DNA of 5,447 bases from an uncultured Halieaceae bacterium (GCA_938045215.1 CALINF010000245.1:1-5447), one strand, 5' to 3'. Shown: positions 1 through 5,447, counted from the first letter of the stretch. Numbers and translations are program-made. The notes: generated by a model not told the origin, from the sequence alone.

Positions 1-17
1 TTACTCACTTTCATCAT
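1..17 (-). CDS. Possible start of next operon gene (partial; ABC ATPase expected)
   Basis: Reading leftwards, tandem ATG codons at 17-15 and 14-12 open a frame giving MMKVS before the window ends, with no stop. That pattern resembles the usual N-terminus of ABC ATP-binding subunits (Met, a basic residue, Val, then Asn or Lys), and a LolD-like ATPase is the one subunit missing from the two-permease operon just upstream. The gap to the preceding permease stop is about 70 bases, and only a weak GT-rich ribosome-binding sequence lies ahead of the ATG. Five codons cannot identify a gene, so the ATPase reading rests on operon logic. Other short frames in 18-87 close quickly. Confidence 0.27.
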
Positions 18-87
18 TCACTACCCACTATTCGCTTCCCATTAATACGCTCACGCCTGCCCACTTTCGCATCTCAGCAAGATGGCG

Positions 88-1320
88 CTAGCGGTGACTT
101 GCCAGTGCAGTGATGGGGTCGAGGCGCGTCGCCCGCCAGGCGGGTAACAGACTGGCCAACAATCCCAAACCCAGGACGACCACCGTTGAAAGCGCCATGT
201 CCTGCACCGCCAACGCCGGATACAGGGTTGATCCGACCGCCATCATCTCCATGCCCTGCGCCACTCCGGAAACGTCGATACCTGACTCCAGTGGTTTGAT
301 CGTAAGCCAGGCGAGTGTATTGCCCAGCAACAAGCCAATCAGCAGCAAGTAAACGCTCTCTGCCAGCAGCTGGAACACGATCATTCCAGGGCGCATGCCC
401 AGCGCCTGCATCAAACCGATTTCACGCACGCGCTCAAAAACCGCCATCACCATGGTGTTCACCAAGCCGAAAGACAGGGCCAGGAATACCACGACCATAA
501 ACACCAGCGCGAAGCCGTCCTGTACCTCAAGCATGGAGCCGGTAAACGTGTCGAGCTGCGGCCAGGGCAATACCTCAGCATCCATCCCCGCCGAGTCCAC
601 AAGCTGCGTGTACCAGGCGCCGAGTAATCGATAGTCGTGCGACGTTGCGGCGATTTCAGTTACCGATTTACCAATCTTCAGCATCTCCTGAGTAGCGGTG
701 CGCCCGGCATAGACAAACTGGTCTTCACTACCTTGAAGGCGAGCGGTGTAGATGCCCACAATTCTGGCGCCGCGGTCAGCCACATTGTTCGCCGGATCCT
801 GAGACATCAGTACAATGCGCTTGCCCAGGTCTGTTTCCAGCCGTCGCGCCAGGCTGGCTCCGATGACCACGCCGCGATCATCGCTGTCGGTCAGAAACCG
901 ACCTTCTACAATAGATTCTGGTAGAGACCCCAACTCAGCCTCGGCAGCCGGATCGATGCCCAATAAAACAACACCGCGGCTGTCACGCTCACTCGCGACC
1001 ACGGCCGGCACGCGCACCCGTGCAGCCCAGGCCTCAATCGGCGGCGCAGACAACGCCGTCAGCAATCTGCCTGAAGGCATAGGCAGACGATTGGCAACAC
1101 TTGGATCACGTCGGTAATCCACATGATGGATCTGTACCTCTCCAGGCAACAGGTTAAGACTGTTCAGAATGACCTGGTCGGTCATACCGCGCATCATGGC
1201 TGTCATGAAAATCATGGCCCATACACCCACAGACACTGCGGCCACCATGATCAGTGTGCGTCGATAATTGCGCCAGAGATTTCGCCAGGCGAGTTTGAAT
1301 GCTGTATTCGCGACGCTCAT
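88..1320 (-). CDS. ABC transporter permease, FtsX/MacB-LolC/E type (second of pair)
   Basis: This is a 410-residue inner-membrane permease of the FtsX/MacB superfamily, closest in build to LolC/LolE lipoprotein-releasing permeases. The cytoplasmic N-terminus has the AWRNLWRNYRRT motif (11-22). A first membrane span (about 23-45) is followed by a periplasmic domain of about 220 residues. Three further spans lie near 268-293, 316-340 and 374-395. The loop after span 2 carries ERVREIGLMQALGMRPG (296-312), the coupling segment that contacts the ATPase in this family. The C-terminus, LPAWRATRLDPITAL (391-405), is also typical. The start is ATG at 1320, sharing one base with the upstream TGA (TGATG) and preceded by GAGGG with 7-base spacing. 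An upstream ATG at 1422 would add 34 residues with no family resemblance that overlap the upstream gene, so it was not used. The family is confident; the substrate (lipoprotein or lipid) is inferred. Confidence 0.9.
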   Translation of the reverse strand: MSVANTAFKLAWRNLWRNYRRTLIMVAAVSVGVWAMIFMTAMMRGMTDQVILNSLNLLPGEVQIHHVDYRRDPSVANRLPMPSGRLLTALSAPPIEAWAARVRVPAVVASERDSRGVVLLGIDPAAEAELGSLPESIVEGRFLTDSDDRGVVIGASLARRLETDLGKRIVLMSQDPANNVADRGARIVGIYTARLQGSEDQFVYAGRTATQEMLKIGKSVTEIAATSHDYRLLGAWYTQLVDSAGMDAEVLPWPQLDTFTGSMLEVQDGFALVFMVVVFLALSFGLVNTMVMAVFERVREIGLMQALGMRPGMIVFQLLAESVYLLLIGLLLGNTLAWLTIKPLESGIDVSGVAQGMEMMAVGSTLYPALAVQDMALSTVVVLGLGLLASLLPAWRATRLDPITALASHR

Positions 1321-2549
1321 CACACGGCCCTCATAGCCGCAACCGGAAGCAACCGGTACAACCGCAGCGCTGGATACACGGCAGCCAGCAAGGCAAATAT
1401 AAACACGATCACAGGCCCCCACAGTAGTGAGAGCACACTGACCTCCGGATACATACGATCGGGCAGATTGAACCGTGCCGCCATCTCTTCCATACCGGGA
1501 TAATAAAAGCCCACGACACTGAGATAGCCCGCTAGCGCAGCCCCCACCAAAATACCCAACACCAGTCCTAACAACGACATAAGCAGGGTTTCTATGCCGA
1601 CCAAACGAGCGAGCTTACCGGGGCTCATGCCCAACGCCAGCATCACACCAAACTCGCGCGTTCGCTCAAGCACCGACATCAGTTGCGTGTTAAGAACACT
1701 AAACGCAACCAGTACAATCAGCACGGCATACATAAACCAGGCACTGGCCATGTCTGAGGCGATCGCCTGCCGCAACCCCGGCTGCAGTGCATCCCAGTCG
1801 CGCACGGCAAGTTCACTTTGATCAGCTACCAAAGCACGCATCTGCGCCGCTATCGCGGGCGCCGTATCGATATGTTGCGCTCGAATCACTACCGCGTGGC
1901 CGTGATCTCCCATCGCAAACACCTGTTGAAACCAGGTGAGTGGCACCTGTGCTACGCCGCGATCGGCTTCGTCGAATCCTGTGGCCACTATGCCAACCAC
2001 TGTGGCCACTGCAGCAGCAAAGGATCCGTCCAGACCGCTACCCAGAAAAGTCAGTTCATCACCCAAACCAACCTTTAGATTCTCTGCCAACACCTTACCG
2101 ATAACGATTTCATCCTGCGCGCCCGGCGACAGGTACCGACCCTCCTTGACCAGGCCCGGAAAACTCGACACACCCGGCTCAAAAGTGGGTTCAACCCCTG
2201 ATATCTGTATGCCGAATGAGCGCTCGTTGCTGGATGCGAGCGCAAACGCTACCGCTCTTGCAGCGGCCGCCTCGACGCCGTTCTGCGCTCGTACCCGCGC
2301 CGCAAGAGCCTGCACATCTGGCACATTCTGGCGCATTTTTTGCTCGTCAAGATACTTCACATGCTGAATCTGAACGTGTCCGGTAAACGCGTTCAAGGTG
2401 TTGTCGATCATCATCGTGTAGGAGCCCAGCTGCAGTGAAATCAAAAACACCAACAAGGTATTGCAAAACACCATCGCGCCCACCGTTAGCCAGGTTCGGC
2501 GGGAATGGCGCCATAGATTACGCCAGGCAAGGCGCCAGGTAACATTCAC
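1320..2549 (-). CDS. ABC transporter permease, FtsX/MacB-LolC/E type (first of pair)
   Basis: This 409-residue inner-membrane permease has the same architecture as the permease encoded just downstream. It opens with the RLAWRNLWRHSRRT motif (6-19). Span 1 lies near 21-43, followed by a periplasmic domain of about 220 residues. Spans follow near 268-291, 317-344 and 372-394. The ATPase-coupling loop is ERTREFGVMLALGMSPGKL (295-313), and the C-terminus YPALRLYRLLPVAAMR is family-typical. The start is GTG at 2549, overlapping the TGA of the LolA-like gene as GTGA. Ribosome-binding sequence ahead of it is weak, which points to translational coupling. Both permeases share G-x-VQI-x-HV-x-Y just after span 1, so they look like paralogues that would pair as a heterodimer with one ATPase, as LolC and LolE do. 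The substrate is not visible in the sequence. Confidence 0.9.
   Translation of the reverse strand: MNVTWRLAWRNLWRHSRRTWLTVGAMVFCNTLLVFLISLQLGSYTMMIDNTLNAFTGHVQIQHVKYLDEQKMRQNVPDVQALAARVRAQNGVEAAAARAVAFALASSNERSFGIQISGVEPTFEPGVSSFPGLVKEGRYLSPGAQDEIVIGKVLAENLKVGLGDELTFLGSGLDGSFAAAVATVVGIVATGFDEADRGVAQVPLTWFQQVFAMGDHGHAVVIRAQHIDTAPAIAAQMRALVADQSELAVRDWDALQPGLRQAIASDMASAWFMYAVLIVLVAFSVLNTQLMSVLERTREFGVMLALGMSPGKLARLVGIETLLMSLLGLVLGILVGAALAGYLSVVGFYYPGMEEMAARFNLPDRMYPEVSVLSLLWGPVIVFIFALLAAVYPALRLYRLLPVAAMRAV
1328..1332 (-). promoter_or_regulatory. Ribosome-binding site fixing the start of the second permease
   Basis: GAGGG on the minus strand lies 7 bases ahead of the ATG at 1320, inside the last codons of the upstream permease. 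It supports the 410-residue start over the in-frame ATG 34 codons further upstream. Confidence 0.6.
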
Positions 2550-3295
2550 TGGCGTGGGTTTCTCAGGTTAGACAGCGTAAACACATTGGCAGGCAGGTCG
2601 ACGTCAAACTCAACCTCAAGTGTGTGCAGCTCTGTCCATTCGTCCGCTTTACCTTCTTGCGTCATACGCATGACACTTGCCACCGCACGACCCGACAGCT
2701 GCTTAATTTCCAGCGCCTTGAGCGTCTTAACCAACTCATCATCCTGATCCCAAAACTGCTGCTCCAGCAGCACCCAGTCATCGCGGATCTGGAATACCTC
2801 CCTGCCCCACACGACAGCGGCCTCCTCGTGTGGAATGGATTCAATCACATACACGTTGAAACCATCTTGCTCACGCGTCTCGACAAGAGTGTGATCATAT
2901 TGATCGATAATATCGGTGTTTTTGCTGATGTCCTTGTTCGAGAAATCACTGCCCATCCAGTTCTGGCTCATCATCGACGACGGCACCTTAATCACGCGAT
3001 TGATCTTGGGGGTGTAGGTCCACATATTACCGTCGACAGACAAGGTGCCGTTGCCAGAGTCCTTGCGTGGCTGAGTGACCCGCACCAGGGTTTTCTTGTC
3101 TCCTGCCGTCCAGCCCCGCATAGTCATACTGCGTTTCCACGCGGGTCGGTTGATCGCCATGGTCATGACTGAGTAGGATGTCTGGCCGCGGTAATGATCC
3201 ATCGCGCGCTGAATCAGGTCACGCGCAGAGACGTCCTGCGCGTGTGCCGGCAGGTGCAGCAGTGTTGCAATCATGGCGATGATCAGTGTGCGCAT
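2546..3295 (-). CDS. Periplasmic LolA-like outer membrane lipoprotein-sorting protein
   Basis: This 249-residue protein belongs to the LolA-like family often annotated as outer membrane lipoprotein-sorting protein (COG2834). Residues 1-19 form a Sec signal peptide with likely cleavage at AHA|Q. There is no lipobox cysteine, so the mature protein should be soluble in the periplasm. The middle holds the family signature: a WTYTPKINRVIKVP strand pair (92-105), then MSQNWMGSDFSNKDI (109-123). The rest is beta-rich, consistent with an open barrel that binds acyl chains. The length fits this subfamily, which is longer than classical LolA. The ATG at 3295 has AGAGG at 3303-3307 with a 7-base spacer. 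The gene is first in an operon with two LolC/E-type permeases, so it probably accepts the exported lipid or lipoprotein from them. It may act on a dedicated cargo rather than replace housekeeping LolA; that is inference. Confidence 0.88.
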   Translation of the reverse strand: MRTLIIAMIATLLHLPAHAQDVSARDLIQRAMDHYRGQTSYSVMTMAINRPAWKRSMTMRGWTAGDKKTLVRVTQPRKDSGNGTLSVDGNMWTYTPKINRVIKVPSSMMSQNWMGSDFSNKDISKNTDIIDQYDHTLVETREQDGFNVYVIESIPHEEAAVVWGREVFQIRDDWVLLEQQFWDQDDELVKTLKALEIKQLSGRAVASVMRMTQEGKADEWTELHTLEVEFDVDLPANVFTLSNLRNPRQ

Positions 3296-3328
3296 TTAGT
3301 GGCCTCTCGCGTCCATTGCTTTACCCCT

Positions 3329-3357
3329 ATCATACCGCCAGAGATCGACAGCGTCAG
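3329..3357 (-). promoter_or_regulatory. Sigma-70-like promoter of the LolA-like/permease operon
   Basis: On the minus strand, CTGACG (3357-3352) and TATGAT (3334-3329) are separated by exactly 17 bases, a good match to -35 and -10 consensus. Initiation would fall near 3322, leaving a leader of about 27 bases with the AGAGG ribosome-binding site ahead of the ATG at 3295. No better pair is seen in the divergent region. Confidence 0.5.
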
Positions 3358-3380
3358 TGACCAGTTTTGACGAGGTCTGA

Positions 3381-3399
3381 ATACCCAAATTGGGGGTAT
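3381..3399. promoter_or_regulatory. 19-bp dyad, possible operator in the divergent region
   Basis: ATACCC (3381-3386) and GGGTAT (3394-3399) form perfect 6-bp inverted arms around a 7-base AT-centred spacer. The dyad sits between the two divergent genes, upstream of the minus-strand -35 box. It overlaps a TATAAA (3397-3402) that could be the -10 of the plus-strand gene, although no good -35 is found at normal spacing. The layout would suit a dimeric regulator. No regulator family is recognised. Confidence 0.3.
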
Positions 3400-3439
3400 A
3401 AAGAGAAACAGGAGCACCGCGGATCGATCACCACACCAC

Positions 3440-3445
3440 AAGGAG
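3440..3445 (+). promoter_or_regulatory. Ribosome-binding site pointing to an ATT start codon
   Basis: AAGGAG at 3440-3445, continuing as AAGGAGAG to 3447, is a near-perfect Shine-Dalgarno sequence. The codon 7 bases downstream in the gene's frame is ATT at 3453. No ATG, GTG or TTG occurs in any frame between about 3402 and 3452. The first in-frame ATG, at 3486, is about 40 bases away and has no ribosome-binding site of its own. Confidence 0.6.
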
Positions 3446-3452
3446 AGTCACT

Positions 3453-4484
3453 ATTTTTTTTCTGCACCGATCTCTGGCAAGCCTGATGGTGATCACGCTG
3501 TACATGCTCGTCGCAGGCTGTGCCCAGAGCAATGATACCGCGCGCTTTGAACGGTATCTTGATCGTCTCGCCAGACCACTCTCTACAGATGTGCCGGTGA
3601 TCGACGAACCAGCGCGACTCCAACCACCCACCGTCGCACAACTCCAGATTGCCATGACACCAGGCAAACTGGACGCGCTGGATTTCCTGTCGCTGTCGGG
3701 CTGTCAGCTGCAAGTCACGTTGGGGAAGCGCAATAGTAGCCTGGGCAAGTTTGCGCCACCCTCGCAGCGGCTGCTGCTTGAGCTGGAATATCTGCAGTTT
3801 GCGCCAGCGTGCATCGAATACATGCGCAGCCAGAATGAAACCGAGATCGCGCTTCTGCTTGAGTCCACTCAGGCTGACAAGTTGGCGCAGCTGCCCGCAC
3901 GCATCTTCAATGCCACACTGGGCTCACAGGAGTTTCGTGCCTTCTGGAAACGACCGACACACCTTGGTGACTATCCTCGCGAAACCAGTTCCGCTGTCAT
4001 CACCGCACTGGAGGCCATCAATACTCATGCGCTGCGCTGGCTGTCGGGTGACTTTACTGCAAACAACAGAGAGTTCGAGCTTTTGCTTAGCGAGATAGCG
4101 CGTGGCGACGGTGGCGCGCTGGCATTGGCTCTGTCGCGTCAGGAACAATGGTTGGACGCCGCCAATACCATGCTGCAGGCTAAACGCAACGAAGGTGGAT
4201 TCTGCGACAGCGGCCTCAAACCTGCCTCTGCCACTATCTTTGAAAACGTGGTACGCAAGTACTTCATCGGCGACATTCAGCCCGTGGCGGCTGCTCTGGG
4301 CCGGCGCCAACATCAGTTGATGCCTGCTGTAGAAGCGCTCGAAGAGACCTTGTCCCGAGCACTCCCGCCTGACTACCGCAAGTGGCGCACAATGCGACAT
4401 GAAGCACTCACGCAGACTGCTGCTGCACCACGTCGGCACGTGGAACAGGTGAAAGCCTTGCTGGATCCTTGCCTTGCGCTATGA
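3453..4484 (+). CDS. DUF3080-like lipoprotein, probable ATT start
   Basis: This is probably an outer-membrane lipoprotein of unknown function. The block RNSSLGKFAPPSQRLLLELE (93-112, numbering from ATT) recalls my knowledge of DUF3080 proteins, a gammaproteobacterial lipoprotein family. From ATT at 3453 the product is 343 residues. Its signal peptide has basic residues near the N-terminus (FFLHR), a hydrophobic core and lipobox LVAGC with C23 as the lipidated cysteine. Residue +2 is Ala, which does not signal inner-membrane retention. From the conventional ATG at 3486 the product would be 332 residues and would lose the positively charged region, leaving only 11 residues before the cysteine. 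Other cysteines are C84, C120, C251 and C340, possibly disulfide-forming. The body looks mostly helical, with no catalytic motif seen. It is divergent from the LolA-like operon. The gene is certain, the family likely, and the start probable. Confidence 0.85.
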   Translation: MFFLHRSLASLMVITLYMLVAGCAQSNDTARFERYLDRLARPLSTDVPVIDEPARLQPPTVAQLQIAMTPGKLDALDFLSLSGCQLQVTLGKRNSSLGKFAPPSQRLLLELEYLQFAPACIEYMRSQNETEIALLLESTQADKLAQLPARIFNATLGSQEFRAFWKRPTHLGDYPRETSSAVITALEAINTHALRWLSGDFTANNREFELLLSEIARGDGGALALALSRQEQWLDAANTMLQAKRNEGGFCDSGLKPASATIFENVVRKYFIGDIQPVAAALGRRQHQLMPAVEALEETLSRALPPDYRKWRTMRHEALTQTAAAPRRHVEQVKALLDPCLAL

Positions 4485-4619
4485 GTCTCCCACAGCAGGA
4501 GCCCGGAACAGTCACACAGGTCGGATAGAGCACGTGCCAATGCAGGCAGCTATTCTGTACACTAGCCATCTGAGACCGATACCATCGACAGAACAAGACT
4601 GAACCGGAGACCGCCCAAT

Positions 4620-5234
4620 ATGACTCTGAACCCGAGCAAACTACTGCGAACATTTACTATCGCTGCAGCCCTACTGACAACCCTGGCAGCCTGTACCAGC
4701 GGCCCCCCCAAGCCCGATGTGGACTACAAAAGAGACTACGATTTCCGTCAAGCCCGGAATTTGGCCTTCTATAGTGAGTCTGGCGATGTGTCCGGGGACA
4801 ACCCTATGCAGCTCAGTGACATGCAGAAGAATCGAGTCAACGAGGCGCTGGAGAATGCCCTCGTTTACAGAGGATTTACATTCGTCTCCGACCCCAGCCA
4901 GGCGGATCTGCTGGTCAGTTGGCACCTGGTGACGCAGAATAAAACTGACGTGCGCACCTATAGCAGCCCTTCCTATGGCGGGTACTACGGCGGCTACGGC
5001 GGTTACAATCGCCACAGTATGTATAACTGCTGGAACTGCGCACCTACACGCACCGAAGTCTCGGTTAAAAACTACACGCAGGGCTCTTTCATCGTGGACA
5101 TGATCGACCCCAAATTAAAACAGTCAGTTTGGCGCGCCGTGACCCAATCCAAACTTAAAGGGAAAGTAGAAGAAGATCAGGGAAAATACAACGAGGCCGC
5201 CACAGCCATTTTTGTTGCGTTCCCGCCCTACTAA
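4620..5234 (+). CDS. DUF4136-family lipoprotein
   Basis: This 204-residue protein is a predicted outer-membrane lipoprotein. Its signal peptide (MTLNPSKLLR, then a hydrophobic core) ends in lipobox LAAC with C25 lipidated and Thr at +2. The mature part follows the DUF4136 layout. An early DYKRDYDFRQARNLAFY segment (35-51) is followed by a helix with RVNEALENALVYRGF (72-86) and the strand ADLLVSWHL (95-103). The strand pair GSFIVDMIDPKLKQSVWR (155-172) comes next, and the protein ends in AIFVAFPPY. Between strands sits a Gly/Tyr-rich stretch (115-129), then NCWNC (136-140), a CxxC I do not regard as a family hallmark. The function of DUF4136 proteins is unknown. GGAGA at 4606-4610 lies 9 bases before the ATG. 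The 135 bases separating it from the preceding gene suggest its own transcription, though no convincing promoter is visible. Confidence 0.88.
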   Translation: MTLNPSKLLRTFTIAAALLTTLAACTSGPPKPDVDYKRDYDFRQARNLAFYSESGDVSGDNPMQLSDMQKNRVNEALENALVYRGFTFVSDPSQADLLVSWHLVTQNKTDVRTYSSPSYGGYYGGYGGYNRHSMYNCWNCAPTRTEVSVKNYTQGSFIVDMIDPKLKQSVWRAVTQSKLKGKVEEDQGKYNEAATAIFVAFPPY

Positions 5235-5259
5235 CGCACTAACTTGAAGCAGAACGAAA

Positions 5260-5285
5260 AGCTGCATGGTGCCTGCCGTGCAGTT
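5260..5285 (+). terminator. Hairpin after the DUF4136 gene, possible weak terminator
   Basis: CTGCATGG (5262-5269) pairs with CCGTGCAG (5276-5283) across a 6-base loop with one U-G wobble. Two more pairs (one G-U, one A-U) extend it to 5260-5285. It begins 26 bases after the stop codon, a normal terminator position, and is preceded by AAAA. The downstream sequence is TTGCAGTTAT rather than a T tract, so intrinsic termination would be weak. It could instead be a 3'-end-protecting stem or an outer part of the structured element that follows. Confidence 0.35.
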
Positions 5286-5292
5286 GCAGTTA

Positions 5293-5447
5293 TCCGCCCG
5301 TAGCTCAGCTGGGTGGAGCCGTAAAAAAACTGCGCAGCAGTTTTAGGCGGAACGACCAACATTTATAATGTTGGGCCGGCCCCGAAGGGGAGCGCGACCA
5401 GCGCGCTATCCACCGGCGGACTGCGAGAAGGCCGAGGTGTAACAAGG
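5293..5447 (+). ncRNA. Candidate structured RNA, unidentified, runs off the window
   Basis: No gene is seen after 5234, while this stretch is packed with stems. TCCGCC (5293-5298) pairs with GGCGGA (5346-5351), enclosing a tRNA D-arm lookalike (GCTC 5303-5306 with GAGC 5316-5319 and a 9-base loop containing GG) and a perfect 8-bp hairpin (5326-5344). Further stems are 5356-5374 (8 bp, perfect), 5380-5390 (CCCC-GAA-GGGG) and 5391-5407 (6 bp). GGTGGA (5312-5317) can pair with TCCACC (5409-5414) as a pseudoknot. The last nine bases match a conserved 16S 3' segment. It is not a full tRNA (no anticodon or T arm) nor an rRNA. Candidates are an RNA encoded at the edge of a mobile element, such as an IscB-type omega RNA (HEARO) or an intron-like RNA, but no family is recognised with confidence. 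The strand is favoured by the D-arm likeness only, and the 3' boundary is outside the window. Confidence 0.42.
5323..5344 (-). terminator. Terminator-like hairpin with T7 on the minus strand
   Basis: Read on the minus strand, AAAACTGC, a 3-base loop and GCAGTTTT run into seven T residues in all (5329-5323), the form of an intrinsic terminator for leftward transcription. The stem has only four G-C pairs. It would insulate the lipoprotein gene from a minus-strand gene beyond the window. The same bases form one stem of the plus-strand RNA candidate, so the terminator reading is an alternative. Confidence 0.3.

Noticed and set aside
1321..1422. 34-residue N-terminal extension of the second permease from ATG 1422
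   Set aside because: It overlaps the C-terminal codons of the upstream permease in another frame, its residues do not resemble the family, and the ATG at 1320 has a good GAGGG site and a TGATG junction.
2624..3172. 182-codon open frame on the plus strand
   Set aside because: It lies wholly inside the LolA-like gene on the opposite strand. The product is His-rich and low in recognisable features, as antisense shadows usually are.
3924..4439. 171-codon open frame on the minus strand
   Set aside because: It is antisense to the DUF3080-like gene, whose family motifs and lipobox identify the real coding strand.
3486..4484. DUF3080-like gene starting at the first in-frame ATG
   Set aside because: No ribosome-binding site precedes it, and the signal peptide would lack its basic region. 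It remains the fallback if ATT initiation is disproved.
4485..4619. Promoter or terminator between the two lipoprotein genes
   Set aside because: GTGCCA (4534-4539) with TACACT (4558-4563) at 18-base spacing is too poor a match to call, and no stem followed by a T tract was found.
5294..5420. Functional tRNA gene
   Set aside because: Only the D-arm matches. There is no anticodon stem-loop in place, no T-arm GTTCGA, and no matching 3' acceptor strand with CCA.
5439..5447. 3' end of a 16S rRNA gene
   Set aside because: The preceding sequence does not match helix 44 or any other 16S region apart from the short CCGCCCGT string, and nine bases alone can match by chance.
1..5447. CRISPR array, insertion sequence ends or long direct repeats
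   Set aside because: No regularly spaced repeat, no transposase gene and no paired terminal inverted repeats were seen by eye. An element starting at the right edge cannot be excluded.

Overview
The window reads like chromosomal DNA of a gammaproteobacterium. It is moderately GC-rich and densely coded, and it carries a Lol-like ABC export cassette, a DUF3080-type lipoprotein (a family I associate with Gammaproteobacteria) and a DUF4136-type lipoprotein. The genus cannot be read from the sequence. Almost everything that can be recognised concerns the cell envelope.

Left part, minus strand (about 3357 down to 1): one tight operon. A promoter at 3329-3357 precedes a periplasmic LolA-like protein (2546-3295). 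Two FtsX/LolC-E-type ABC permeases follow (1320-2549 and 88-1320). The three reading frames overlap by 4 and 1 bases, as expected for translationally coupled genes. No ATP-binding subunit lies inside the window. The first codons of a further minus-strand gene may begin at position 17, where the missing ATPase would be expected.

Middle (3296-3452): a divergent intergenic region with the minus-strand promoter and a 19-bp dyad at 3381-3399. On the plus strand comes a DUF3080-like lipoprotein gene. It appears to use ATT at 3453 as its start codon, because an AAGGAG ribosome-binding site is correctly placed only for that codon and the ATT start restores a normal lipoprotein signal peptide. A 135-base gap with no convincing element follows, then a DUF4136-family lipoprotein gene (4620-5234).

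Right edge (5235-5447): no coding sequence. A hairpin that may be a weak terminator (5260-5285) is followed by about 155 bases of tightly packed hairpins. This block begins with a tRNA D-arm lookalike and runs off the window end in a string identical to a conserved part of the 16S rRNA 3' region. It is neither a complete tRNA nor an rRNA. The best reading is the 5' part of an unidentified structured RNA, possibly belonging to a mobile element that continues outside the window. This is the least explained and most interesting part.

Working model: the operon encodes a Lol-like machine that moves lipid or lipoprotein from the inner membrane to a periplasmic carrier. The two neighbouring genes encode lipoproteins predicted to be sorted to the outer membrane. 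A functional link between machine and neighbours is inference from proximity only.
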